Of a stretch of 17,990 nucleotides of DNA, positions 1 through 7,095 are shown piece after piece. The notes beneath the pieces were generated by a model. That model was not told the DNA's origin and searched no databases. It saw nothing but the letters and a program-made list of their open reading frames with translations. Both the position numbers and the translations under genes were made by a program. Origin of the DNA: Lentisphaeria bacterium (GTDB taxonomy: Bacteria > Verrucomicrobiota > Lentisphaeria > Oligosphaerales > Oligosphaeraceae); NCBI GenBank assembly GCA_016303095.1, contig JAEDMH010000037.1, forward strand, positions 1 through 17,990. The letters are read 5' to 3'. Within the stretch, counting starts at the first letter, position 1, and the number at the start of each line of letters is the position of its first letter.

Positions 1-84
1 CACCCCCGTCTAGCGATCCTCCCACCCCTGCCGGGGTTCATGAGGATTGCCCCCCCTTCCCCCCGGGGGGGGCTAGAGGCTAGA

Positions 85-110
85 GATTCTAGAGATTCTA
101 GAGATTCTAG
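85..110 (+). repeat. Tandem 9-bp TTCTAGA array in repeat copy 1
   Basis: Three head-to-tail copies of GATTCTAGA (the last lacks its final base). Equivalent arrays of three units lie in the other repeat copies at 7184-7217 (inverted) and 17779-17805, with unit consensus (G)RTTCTAGA. Each unit contains the palindrome TCTAGA. Confidence 0.85.
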
Positions 111-197
111 AAATCTACTAGAATCAAAGGAGTTATAAAAAAATCCAAGGGCGGGACGTGCGGGTAGCACGGACCGCCCTCTCCGTGGTCTCTGTGT

Positions 198-213
198 GCC
201 CGGCTTGCCGGGC
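198..213. other. Perfect GC hairpin in repeat copy 1
   Basis: GCCCGGC, two-base loop TT, GCCGGGC: a 7-bp perfect stem lying between CACGGA/CCGTG-type flanks. Repeat copy 2 has, at the corresponding place, a different but equally perfect hairpin (7114-7128). The palindrome is kept while the bases change. Confidence 0.7.
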
Positions 214-291
214 CTTCCGTGCGCTCCGTGTTCAAGCGGCAGCGCCGGGGGGACTAGGGGCTAGAGGTTCTAAAAATCCAGGAGTTGCCCT

Positions 292-774
292 CTATCGATA
301 GACCTGGGGACGGAGGTGTTTTTGGACGGGAAAGCCTTCCCTGGCCAGTTTTTCCTCCGTTCTCTCCAGGCAGCGCTCCATCTTTTTCAGGAACCATCTT
401 TCCTCCCGGGGATCGTCCATCGCCACCAGATACACCATCCAGGCCTGGGCGAAGCATTTTCGGAGGGACAGAGGGAGTTGGCGCAACTGTCGGTAGAGGG
501 GAGAGCGGGAAAAGGTCAGGAAGCGCAATTGTCGATCATAGTGGCTGCGCAAAAAGTTCCATACTCTTCCCTTGTGGGCGATGTGACAACGTCGGATATG
601 GCCCGACTCCCATTTCCGAACCGTCTCCCCACTGACCCCCAATACCTTTCCCACCTGCCGGAAGCCCACCCCCAAACCACGGCGGTGCTCCTGAAGTCTC
701 TGACGCCAAAACGGGGTGAAGAAACCGGAAAAGCGTTCTTTCGCCTTGCTTCTCTCCATCCCGCCAGAACTCAT
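292..774 (-). CDS. XRE-like helix-turn-helix protein, second of a tandem pair
   Basis: A 160-residue probable DNA-binding protein. Residues about 19-80 form a helix-turn-helix of XRE/Cro type, with GFRQVGKVLGVSGETVRKWE as the two-helix core, followed by a C-H-x-x-H motif (C63, H64, H67). The rest is basic and helical. The start ATG at 774 overlaps the upstream gene's TGA in an ATGA arrangement and has AGGAGAAGG six bases ahead of it, so it is translationally coupled. The frame is open further upstream to 1074, but that extension is Gly-rich and covers the neighbour. It is clearly paralogous to the gene just upstream: both share the pattern F-x-G-x-x-TP(Y/F), then L-G-V-x-x-x-T-x-R-x-W-E-x-G, then C-H-x-A-H. 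It is the last gene of the DUF2157/GDYXXLXY operon, so autoregulation of that operon is a reasonable inference. Target and ligand are unknown. Confidence 0.75.
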   Translation of the reverse strand: MSSGGMERSKAKERFSGFFTPFWRQRLQEHRRGLGVGFRQVGKVLGVSGETVRKWESGHIRRCHIAHKGRVWNFLRSHYDRQLRFLTFSRSPLYRQLRQLPLSLRKCFAQAWMVYLVAMDDPREERWFLKKMERCLERTEEKLAREGFPVQKHLRPQVYR

Positions 775-1310
775 AGGCGCCTTCTCCTCTTTTCCTGGCC
801 AAAGGCGGATTTTCGCAATCGCACCGCCATGCCCCGAATCACCCTCTCCAACTCCTGAATCATCTCCTCCTGCAGAACACCCCCCCACCCCTGGCACTGC
901 CCATAGAGCCCCGTCGCCCACTTCATGGCCTCCAGCATTCGCCCCAGGGGAAAGGATCTCTCCCCGTCTCGCCCCATGGGATGGGGAAAGGGAAGCCCCC
1001 TCTGCAATTCCCCATCCATTTCTCCTGCCAGAAAGCGGGAAAGAATCCTGCAGTGGGCGGGATGGCACTGGCACACCCTCCCCTCCTCCCAGTTTCGCAG
1101 GGTGGACCAGCCGACGCCCAAGCCCTCGCCCAATCGTCGCAGACTGAACCCCAAGGCCTCCCTGCGCCGTTTGAGAAGCTTCTGAAAATACGGGGTGAGG
1201 ACTCCCTGGAATTTCTGCCCCGCGCTCCTATTCTGCCCCTGTCTCTTCTTCGTGTCTTCGCCTCCTCCTCGTATGGGAAAACACCACTGCACTCTCTCCC
1301 AGGGGAACAC
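771..1310 (-). CDS. XRE-like helix-turn-helix protein with CxCHxxHC motif, first of a tandem pair
   Basis: A 179-residue probable DNA-binding protein if started at GTG 1310. Residues about 40-97 hold the helix-turn-helix (FSLRRLGEGLGVGWSTLRNWE), immediately followed by CQCHPAHC (C80, C82, H83, H86, C87), which has the spacing of a possible metal site; that is inference. The C-terminal half is helical and ends in a run of arginines. The start is uncertain. GTG 1310 lies 14 bases past the upstream gene's stop with a GGGGAG-type ribosome site. GTG 1292 is possible, and ATG 1400 would overlap the upstream gene by 76 bp. The stop TGA overlaps the next gene's ATG. It is paralogous to that next gene, indicating a local duplication. 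The operon context with two membrane or envelope proteins suggests a dedicated regulator, unproven. Confidence 0.7.
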   Translation of the reverse strand: MFPWERVQWCFPIRGGGEDTKKRQGQNRSAGQKFQGVLTPYFQKLLKRRREALGFSLRRLGEGLGVGWSTLRNWEEGRVCQCHPAHCRILSRFLAGEMDGELQRGLPFPHPMGRDGERSFPLGRMLEAMKWATGLYGQCQGWGGVLQEEMIQELERVIRGMAVRLRKSAFGQEKRRRRL

Positions 1311-1324
1311 CCCTCTCCCCTTTT

Positions 1325-1927
1325 CTAGGGAGTCTTGAGCTGGGAAAGCAGGGAAATTCCCTTCACTTCCACATCCACCAGCACCCCTTTGCCTCGCCAA
1401 ACCCGATACACGGCCACGCCGTCATCGGGGTTCTCAGCCAGGAGCTTTTCCGCCCGGGAAGCATACTTTTCCGGAAGGAAGAACTGATGGGGGAACTCCA
1501 GAACCAGGGCGGTCTTCTTCTCGGGGCGGGCGGGATCGGCGACATGGAAGTCCAGGTAGCATTGGAGGCACTGCATCCAAAGCCCCTCCTGGGAAGGTTC
1601 TTGCGCCACTTCCACGATGTGATGGAGGACTTTCCCGTTCTCCTGGCGTTCTCCCGGAGCGAAACGAGCATAGGGGGCGCGACTTCCCTTCCCAGTATAC
1701 CCCATGGGAGGGTAGCCCCCCTCCTGGGAATCGGAGTATCTCTCCCGCACGCTCATCCTGAGATAGCGTCCCCGGAAGGGATCCAAGGGATCATAGGCTT
1801 GGCAGGGAATGCGCACCTCCTCCCCCTTCCGGCAAATCCACTCATATCGGCCAATCATCCCCAGAATCGCCGCCATTTGCAGCCCAAGGGCCAACAGCAG
1901 GCAAGCCAAGTTATGCATTCTCTTCAT
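1325..1927 (-). CDS. GDYXXLXY-family protein
   Basis: A 200-residue protein with one N-terminal hydrophobic segment (residues about 7-24, signal anchor or signal peptide) and an exported body. The family signature is visible as DPFRGRYLRMSV near residues 48-59, standing where relatives have DPLRGDYVxLxY, with Arg for Asp in the signature triplet. The C-terminal part, FFLPEKY followed later by a V-x-V-x-x-G-x-x-x-L strand region, fits the family's second half. The start at 1927 has an excellent AGGAGG site seven bases upstream and overlaps the end of the DUF2157 gene by 17 bp. Genes of this family usually sit directly beside DUF2157 or DUF4401 membrane proteins, as here, so a complex of the two is likely. 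No biochemical role is known to me. Confidence 0.85.
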   Translation of the reverse strand: MKRMHNLACLLLALGLQMAAILGMIGRYEWICRKGEEVRIPCQAYDPLDPFRGRYLRMSVRERYSDSQEGGYPPMGYTGKGSRAPYARFAPGERQENGKVLHHIVEVAQEPSQEGLWMQCLQCYLDFHVADPARPEKKTALVLEFPHQFFLPEKYASRAEKLLAENPDDGVAVYRVWRGKGVLVDVEVKGISLLSQLKTP

Positions 1928-3065
1928 GGAGACTCCTCCTTTTGCGATAGGTCAGAAAGCCCACATTCGCCCCCAGCAGGCACAGGCCAAAGAACAGGAA
2001 AAGTATCCCCTTCCACGTCAAGGAGATCTCCGAAGAAAAGAATTTCACCAAAATGATCCAGAAGGCCAGAAAAAATCCCTCGTTGAAGACCCTGAGCTGC
2101 AACGTGCGAATCCCCCAGCGCACCAGCCACGCCGCCAAAGCCAGGGACATCACCAGGAGAATCCCCCCCTCCCCTGTCTCAGAGATCTCGTGGAAGGGCG
2201 CAAAGAGGCCCGCCAGAACAGCGTAGCTTCTCCCCCACGCCGGCCAATAGGGGATTTTCCGTTTTTCCCCCACCCACCAGAATCCGGCGGCGCAAAGCCA
2301 GGTGCAAAGGATGAGAGAGGATCCCTTGCCCCAGAAAAGGAAGTGGAAGAAGATCTCGGAAAGGAAGAGAAGCACCAGAGCAGGGTAGGCACCCCCCGTG
2401 AGAAAGAATCCCGTGCGCCCCATCCCCCCTTCCTGGGAATGGCGCCGACAGGCCAGGAAGGCAGGAAGGGAGAGGGCCAGCAAAGCCAGGGCCACCACCG
2501 ATTCCCAGGGGAAGGAAGCGTGCACCCCACGCCACCCCCCCTCTTCCCGGGCCAGAAAATACCAGACCGGAGGATAGCTCAGCCAAAAGACCATGGCCAT
2601 GGTGGAGCGGGTGATCCACACAATGGGCAAACTCAGCAAGGCCAAAAGCATCGCCAGCTTCGAGAGTTCTCCCCCCACTTGATACGTCTGGAGCACCAGG
2701 CAGACGCCCGCCACCAGGGAGAGCATCCAGGCCACCCCTAGACCCTCCCAAAACGCCAAACGCTTCCAGGCACGCCTCATCCCCATCACCCCCGCCACGC
2801 CACAGGCCGCCAAAGGCAGAAGGGACACCACCGCCCGGGCTTCCCGCCCCAGCCACTCCCAATTGGCGGCAAAGAGGGATATCACCCCCAGCCCCACCAA
2901 CAATCCCCCCAATACGCTGAAAACCAAGAGCCCCCAGGTGACTCCCGAAGGGGACGCCACGGGATACCGCCCCCGAAGCACCGCCCCCGTGGCCTCATCC
3001 AAAATCCCCTCCTCCTGCCAGTGGGCAATCTCCTGGTGCAACCACCGATTCCGTTCCCTGTCCAT
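1911..3065 (-). CDS. DUF2157 domain membrane protein
   Basis: A 384-residue polytopic membrane protein. Residues 1-40 are a soluble helical head with the DUF2157 pattern W-x-x-EGILDEATGAVLRGRYPV, followed by about ten hydrophobic segments starting with a Gly/Leu-rich helix and FAANWEWLGREAR, and ending with NEGFFLAFWIILVKFF and a basic tail. These match DUF2157 in order and length. The start at ATG 3065 has AGGAGG nine bases upstream. The frame continues to 3179, but that extension lacks a ribosome site. It is the first gene of a four-gene operon with the GDYXXLXY protein and two helix-turn-helix proteins. Its function is unknown; a membrane-stress or transport role is only speculation. Upstream lie a TATACT -10-like box and a perfect inverted repeat (3205-3230). 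Confidence 0.85.
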   Translation of the reverse strand: MDRERNRWLHQEIAHWQEEGILDEATGAVLRGRYPVASPSGVTWGLLVFSVLGGLLVGLGVISLFAANWEWLGREARAVVSLLPLAACGVAGVMGMRRAWKRLAFWEGLGVAWMLSLVAGVCLVLQTYQVGGELSKLAMLLALLSLPIVWITRSTMAMVFWLSYPPVWYFLAREEGGWRGVHASFPWESVVALALLALSLPAFLACRRHSQEGGMGRTGFFLTGGAYPALVLLFLSEIFFHFLFWGKGSSLILCTWLCAAGFWWVGEKRKIPYWPAWGRSYAVLAGLFAPFHEISETGEGGILLVMSLALAAWLVRWGIRTLQLRVFNEGFFLAFWIILVKFFSSEISLTWKGILFLFFGLCLLGANVGFLTYRKRRSLHEENA

Positions 3066-3187
3066 CCGTCCACTCCTCCTGTGTTGAGAGAACACTTCTC
3101 CTGCGGAACACGATAATCCACACTTCTCCCGCCCCCCTCCCCCCCTTTGCCAGAAAGGGAAGAACCCCAAGAGCATCAACAGGAAAT

Positions 3188-3193
3188 AGTATA
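3188..3193 (-). promoter_or_regulatory. Possible -10 box for the DUF2157 operon
   Basis: TATACT on the minus strand, 122 bases before the DUF2157 start codon. No good -35 hexamer is seen. The position where one would fall is covered by the inverted repeat at 3205-3230, which would suit regulated transcription. Inferred from consensus only. Confidence 0.3.
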
Positions 3194-3204
3194 TCCCCCC
3201 TTCC

Positions 3205-3230
3205 TCCTTTTGCTATCCTCCGCAAAAGGA
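3205..3230. promoter_or_regulatory. Perfect inverted repeat, candidate operator for the DUF2157 operon
   Basis: Arms TCCTTTTGC and GCAAAAGGA are perfect 9-bp complements separated by 8 bases. The element sits just upstream of the TATACT box at 3193-3188 and covers the likely -35 region of the DUF2157 operon. That placement is typical for a dimeric repressor site, and the operon itself ends in two helix-turn-helix genes. It is not followed by a T-tract in either direction, so a terminator is less likely. Confidence 0.45.
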
Positions 3231-3289
3231 AATGCCACAAGTTTAGGGGGTATCCTTGCTTTTTATGGCAAATCCCCCCCCGGAAATCC

Positions 3290-3340
3290 GGAAATCTAGG
3301 GATTCTAGCGGGATCTCGAAATCGAGTTCTCTAGGAAATC
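3290..3340. other. CTAG-rich spacer with a small palindrome
   Basis: Spacer between the 3' end of the acetyltransferase gene and the DUF2157 promoter. It contains three CTAG tetramers and the palindrome CTCG-AAAT-CGAG (3315-3326), extended by GAT/GTT-like flanks. It shares the ATTCTAG wording of the larger repeats but not their other blocks. No T-tract follows, so a terminator call is not supported. Confidence 0.4.
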
Positions 3341-3883
3341 TCAGGGTTCCCAGCGCAGGGCGGTTTCGTCGCAGCAGTGATATTTCGGGCAAAGGCGGCA
3401 ATCCGTCCAGATTTTTGCGGGAAAGTCCTCTTTGGGGGCGAGACGGAAGCCCAGATTTCGGAAGAAGGCCGGGCGTTTCGTGAGGGTGAAGACGCATTGG
3501 GCGGGGGGTGTCATGTTCCTGGCCCGTTGCAGGAGGGCTTCCACGACTTGGGAGCCTATGCCCTGTCCGTGGTAGGCCTGGGACACGGCCAGGGAGCGCA
3601 CCTCGAAGAGTCCCTCCCCGTGGGGGCGCAATGCCCCCACGCCCACCAGAATGCCGGTTTTCTCCTGGCAGGCCACCACGAAGTTGCGATAATTTTCCGC
3701 CATTTCCTCCGGCGTGCGAGGCAGCACCAGCTGCTGTTGCACGAATTCCTCCAGGAGTGCCAGGATTCCCGGGATGTCCTCCCGGGTGGCGGGGCGCACC
3801 TGGAGGGGGTGGGGGGAGGAAGCCGTCAGGGAGCGGGAGGCCGTGGGGGATTCCGGGGAATCACTTGGTGATGAGCTGTCCAT
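3341..3883 (-). CDS. GNAT acetyltransferase, ArgA/N-acetylglutamate-synthase-like
   Basis: A 180-residue GNAT-fold acetyltransferase. After a Ser/Pro-rich leader (residues 1-26) comes VRPATREDIPGILALLEEF (strand 1 and helix 1). The acetyl-CoA loop is VSQAYHGQGIGSQVVEAL (Q-x-x-G-x-G type), followed by FFRNLGF and a C-terminal KIWTDCRLCPKYHCCDE. That last cysteine cluster with the preceding K-(V/I)-W is typical of short ArgA-like enzymes, which transfer acetyl from acetyl-CoA to glutamate or another amino acid. The cysteines may bind metal; I cannot tell. The start chosen is ATG 3883; ATG 3898 or GTG 3913 are possible, and none has a strong ribosome site. It overlaps the symporter stop by 23 bp in the same operon, suggesting coupled translation. 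The substrate is not proven, and arginine synthesis genes are not nearby. Confidence 0.8.
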   Translation of the reverse strand: MDSSSPSDSPESPTASRSLTASSPHPLQVRPATREDIPGILALLEEFVQQQLVLPRTPEEMAENYRNFVVACQEKTGILVGVGALRPHGEGLFEVRSLAVSQAYHGQGIGSQVVEALLQRARNMTPPAQCVFTLTKRPAFFRNLGFRLAPKEDFPAKIWTDCRLCPKYHCCDETALRWEP

Positions 3884-6095
3884 TGTCCTGATTGTCATCC
3901 GGGAGTGCGCCACCCTTTTCGTAATTTTCCTTCAGTGCCCGGAAGAGGCGTCCCAGATCCCGGATGGTGCCCCAGGTGAACCAGATGGTGGTCACCACGC
4001 CGATGGCCAGGGAGAGAGGCAGAGTGTAGTAGAGGAAGAATTTGACCCAGGTTTCCTCGGACCAACGGGTGGCGGGGAAGGCGTTCAAGAGCATTTGGAC
4101 GAGATAGACCAGGAATCCGTAGAGGGAGTAGAGGAGGACGGACCAGGCCAGGATGCGGTCGCCCCGAGAATATTCGGGGGTGATGCCCGCCAGCATGGAG
4201 AGGGAGAATCCCTTCTTCAGGGAGGGGGTGTCCACATCCTGGATCACCTTGTGTTCCAGGTTGTATTTTCCCCGGTGGAGAAGTTCGTCCAGATTATAGG
4301 GTTGGCGGCAGGTGAGCAGGGAGACCACCATGTAGCTTCCCACGGAGAAGAGGATGCCCAGGAAGTAGATTTCCTGTCCGGTGATGGGGAATTTGGAGGC
4401 GAAGTCTTCAGGGGAGGTGTTCCATTGGACGATGGGGAGGGCGTTGCCCAGGTTTTCCAGGGTCACCCGGAAGCCTTCCAGGAAAGCGGGGTGGGTTTCG
4501 GCGAGCCAGGGATAGACCAGGGTGGCCCATTGTTGGTTGAGGAAGAAGCCCAGCACGGCGAAGAAGCACCCCACCAGCATGGCCGTGTAGGCTCCCGCCG
4601 TGGTGCCTTTGCGCCAATAGAGCCCGCCGATGATGCAGGAACCGGCGCCCCCCAGGAAGATGGTGCCTGTGAGAGCGAAGAACTGCATGATGTAGTCCCC
4701 TTGCTGGAAGTAGTAGCTGAAGAACCAGGAGAAGACGGCGATGGAGAGGATGGCCCATCGCAGCAGATTCATCTGGGCCCGGGCAGTGATGGGTTTGTTG
4801 CGGATGGGGAGAAGCACATCCTGGATGAAGATGGTGCCCCAGCTGTGGAGATAGGTGGTGTCGGTGGAGACCATGAGGAAGATCATCAGGGCGCAGAAGA
4901 TCCCCGTGACGCCGATGGGCAGGATGTGGCGCAGGGCCACGGGCACCAGCATCTGGGTGCCAATGGTGCGGGCGCTGTTCCTGGCTTGGATCAGCTCCGT
5001 CCGGGCGGCCTCATAGGCGGCCATCGCCTCGGCGGGCGCTCCCTCCTCCTGGAAGAGGGCTTGGGTGCGCTGCTCCTTCTCCTCCAAATGGAAATCCTGG
5101 GCGGTACGAAGCGCCAGCTCTTCCCGAACCGCCTTCTGCCCCGATTCCCACTTTTTGCTGTTCATGTAGGTGTAGGCGCCAATGACCAGAAGCATCAGGG
5201 AGATGTTCAGGAAGCCCGCCCGCCAGGAGGCCAGCACTCCCGCCATCTTCTGCTCGTGGGGACTGCTGGCAGAGGCCATGTACCCCTGGGAGCCCAGCCA
5301 GGCGTTCCGGCCGTAGACGGCCCCCACGATGGAGATGATGACGAAGAGGATGTTGAAATCGGAGAGGTGTCCAATGTTAAAGGGATTGAAGAAGCTCTCC
5401 CCGTCGGGACGGCTCAGCACGGCGTCGGCCATGTCCTGGCCAGAGAAGATCCACAGGAGAGTGATGGTGATGACGGCATATCCGAAGTAGGCGAAGATGC
5501 CCTGGCAGCAGTCGGTGATCATGGTGGTGAGCTGTCCGCCGGCCAGGACGATGGCCAGGGCCACCGCCAAGGCCACGGCCATCGCCAGTCCGTAGGTGGA
5601 AATCTCCAAGCCGAAGAGATGGAGGGAGAAGGGGAGGCCGCAGTAGTAGATGAGGAAGCGTCCTCCCACGGCAGGGAAGAGGGCGTAGTTGATGACGCCG
5701 GAGATGAAGGCCAGAAGCCCCGCCAAAATGCGGAAGCCCCGGCTATAGCGCTTTTGGAAGAATTCCGGCATGGTCATGGCCCGGGTCTCCCGGAATCGAT
5801 AGGTGACAAACCCCGTCAGGGTCATGGCCAGATAAATCAGGGAGGTGAGCCCACTCCAAAAGTCCAGCCCATACCCCGCCTTGTATTTCTGCTCGAACAT
5901 GGCCACCACGGAAATCAATCCCATGCCCGCCGTCCCCTCGGATACGGTCAGCAAATACCGCCCGGCCCGGCGCCCCGCCGCCAAAAAATCGGATACACTG
6001 CGCACATAGTGTTCGGCGACAAAGCCAATGACGACGACGGCAATGAGGGGAAGGGCAACGATGAGCCAGTCCAACCACATCATGGGTGGGCGCAT
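3861..6095 (-). CDS. Sodium:solute symporter (SSS family)
   Basis: A 744-residue inner-membrane transporter that would use the sodium gradient to import a small solute. The start at ATG 6095 has AAGGAGAG about eight bases upstream. The N-terminus shows the family's first helix (WLDWLIVALPLIAVVVIGF), then SVSDFLAAGRR, then SEGTAGMGLISVVAMFEQKYKAGYG. TRAMTMPEFFQKRY matches the SSS loop before helix 4, and MVSTDTTYLHSWGTIFIQD matches the helix-8 sodium-site region. About 13-15 hydrophobic segments are seen. It is longer than the usual 500-600 residues because of a hydrophilic, Glu/Ala-rich insert at about residues 311-378 and an extended C-terminal part. The substrate cannot be inferred. It is followed by an overlapping acetyltransferase gene and is divergent from a small exported protein. 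Confidence 0.9.
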   Translation of the reverse strand: MRPPMMWLDWLIVALPLIAVVVIGFVAEHYVRSVSDFLAAGRRAGRYLLTVSEGTAGMGLISVVAMFEQKYKAGYGLDFWSGLTSLIYLAMTLTGFVTYRFRETRAMTMPEFFQKRYSRGFRILAGLLAFISGVINYALFPAVGGRFLIYYCGLPFSLHLFGLEISTYGLAMAVALAVALAIVLAGGQLTTMITDCCQGIFAYFGYAVITITLLWIFSGQDMADAVLSRPDGESFFNPFNIGHLSDFNILFVIISIVGAVYGRNAWLGSQGYMASASSPHEQKMAGVLASWRAGFLNISLMLLVIGAYTYMNSKKWESGQKAVREELALRTAQDFHLEEKEQRTQALFQEEGAPAEAMAAYEAARTELIQARNSARTIGTQMLVPVALRHILPIGVTGIFCALMIFLMVSTDTTYLHSWGTIFIQDVLLPIRNKPITARAQMNLLRWAILSIAVFSWFFSYYFQQGDYIMQFFALTGTIFLGGAGSCIIGGLYWRKGTTAGAYTAMLVGCFFAVLGFFLNQQWATLVYPWLAETHPAFLEGFRVTLENLGNALPIVQWNTSPEDFASKFPITGQEIYFLGILFSVGSYMVVSLLTCRQPYNLDELLHRGKYNLEHKVIQDVDTPSLKKGFSLSMLAGITPEYSRGDRILAWSVLLYSLYGFLVYLVQMLLNAFPATRWSEETWVKFFLYYTLPLSLAIGVVTTIWFTWGTIRDLGRLFRALKENYEKGGALPDDNQDNGQLITK

Positions 6096-6396
6096 GGGAG
6101 ACTCTCCTTGTGGGAAGTAGGTGAAATCGACCCGTTCTGGCAGAGTCGAGAGAGGGGTCTCTGCGTTCTGGGCAAGGAAACAAATGGGGGATAATATAGC
6201 CATCCGGAGGAGACACGGAAGACCAGGTCGCTGCCCTCCTGGGGGAGCCAGGTCTGGGCACGAAAGGGGCGTGGAATGCGCTCTCCCTCTTCTCCTCCCC
6301 CCTGTTTTCTCGGGCGAGGTGTAAGAGACATTCCTCAATCGATAGTTAGTGGGGATTGACGGTTTTCTCCTTCCCCCCTCCTCCCCTTTCGAGAAG
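6096..6396. other. Divergent intergenic region between symporter and exported protein
   Basis: About 300 bp with no supported gene. Both flanking genes start here and point outwards, so promoters for each must lie within or beyond it. The only clearly AT-rich patch is at 6190-6200, reading GATAATATAGC on the plus strand (GCTATATTAT on minus), a -10-like element usable in either direction, but without a convincing -35 partner. The sequence before 6397 is strongly C/T-rich. Confidence 0.4.
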
Positions 6397-7095
6397 ATGC
6401 ACCCTATCCCCCTCCCCTCCCTTCTCCGCCTTTCTCTCCTGGCCCTGTTCTTTCTTCCCCTCCTGCTCTCCGGCGGCGACCGCGCCACCTTTCTGGAGGA
6501 AATGCGCAAGAGACGGGAAGCGGAGCTAACGGCGGAAACCCTGCCCATTCATGCAGCCCAGAAGCAATGCGATGCCTTCCTTCGGGAGTATCGCCTCGTC
6601 CACTTTCAGAGCCGAGACGAAGTCGCCCGCATCCTGCGCCCCCAGGCAGAGAGAGAGCTCGACCGACAGGGCATTGACATTGATTTTGGCCGTCACCCCT
6701 TCCAGTGTTCTTCGGATGATTTCATCTCCTACCAGGAGATTGTCAAGAACATCCAAGGGGAGTTTGAGGCAACGCGGCGATCCATGATCGAAAAGGCCCA
6801 AAAGGATGTCAAGGATCCCGACTTTCTGGCGAAGAAGATTCAGGCCCTTTGCCAGGAGAGGGCAAGCATCCAGAGCATTGGCAACATGGGGGAATACAAC
6901 AACATCAACCTGGAGATTCCCTGGAATCTCTGTCTCAAAGAACCCGCCCGGAAACTCCAGGAGCTCTACGACCAGGTATTCGCCCGCGTCCAGGAGAAGG
7001 TGAAATGGGAATTCCAACTGGAGAAGAAACTGGCCGATCTCCAAAAGGCGGGACGGCAAAAATTCAAGCTCTTCAAGCCAAAGCACGGAGTTTAA
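6397..7095 (+). CDS. Exported coiled-coil protein of unknown function
   Basis: A 232-residue protein I do not recognise. Residues 1-25 are a hydrophobic signal peptide (SLLRLSLLALFFLPLLLS), after which the chain is charged and mostly helical, with coiled-coil-like stretches at about residues 28-45, 125-165 and 190-232. Four cysteines are present (in KQC, FQC, ALC and NLC), so two disulfides are possible in the periplasm. ATG 6397 is chosen because the signal peptide follows at once; a GTG at 6349 would add an unlikely leader. No clear Shine-Dalgarno site is seen. The gene is divergent from the symporter, and its TAA stop coincides with the first bases of repeat copy 2. A periplasmic partner of the symporter is possible but unsupported. 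Confidence 0.7.
   Translation: MHPIPLPSLLRLSLLALFFLPLLLSGGDRATFLEEMRKRREAELTAETLPIHAAQKQCDAFLREYRLVHFQSRDEVARILRPQAERELDRQGIDIDFGRHPFQCSSDDFISYQEIVKNIQGEFEATRRSMIEKAQKDVKDPDFLAKKIQALCQERASIQSIGNMGEYNNINLEIPWNLCLKEPARKLQELYDQVFARVQEKVKWEFQLEKKLADLQKAGRQKFKLFKPKHGV

Larger units (their letters stand above)
1..291 (+). repeat. Composite intergenic repeat, copy 1 (truncated by window edge)
   Basis: No gene is seen here. The stretch begins inside a composite repeat also found inverted at 7093-7436 and, for another part, at 17779-17941. In order it holds a CACCCCCGTCTAG block (2-14), a CCCCTGCCGGGG-type hairpin, a C-rich/G-rich palindromic run around 50-72, three tandem 9-bp units of the type GATTCTAGA (85-110), a block reading GGGCGGGACGTGCGG (about 150-165), and a segment of the type CCGTGCGCTCCGTG containing a perfect hairpin (198-213, 7-bp arms). 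A second short CTAG cluster lies at 253-268. The last bases run up to the stop codon of the minus-strand gene ending at 292. Function is unknown. Confidence 0.8.

Noticed and set aside
80..110. CRISPR array in the CTAG repeats
   Set aside because: The 9-bp units are directly adjacent with no spacers and are part of a larger intergenic repeat.
1487..2741. Plus-strand open frames of 189 and 310 residues
   Set aside because: Antisense to the GDYXXLXY and DUF2157 genes, Pro/Gln/Gly-rich, no ribosome site and no domain.
3315..3326. Terminator after the acetyltransferase gene
   Set aside because: Only a 4-bp CTCG/CGAG core palindrome and no T-tract on either strand.
3714..6194. 826-residue plus-strand open frame
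   Set aside because: Exactly antisense to the symporter gene; the product is a Gly/His/Glu/Asp-rich composition typical of the complement of a GC-rich membrane-protein gene, with no domain.
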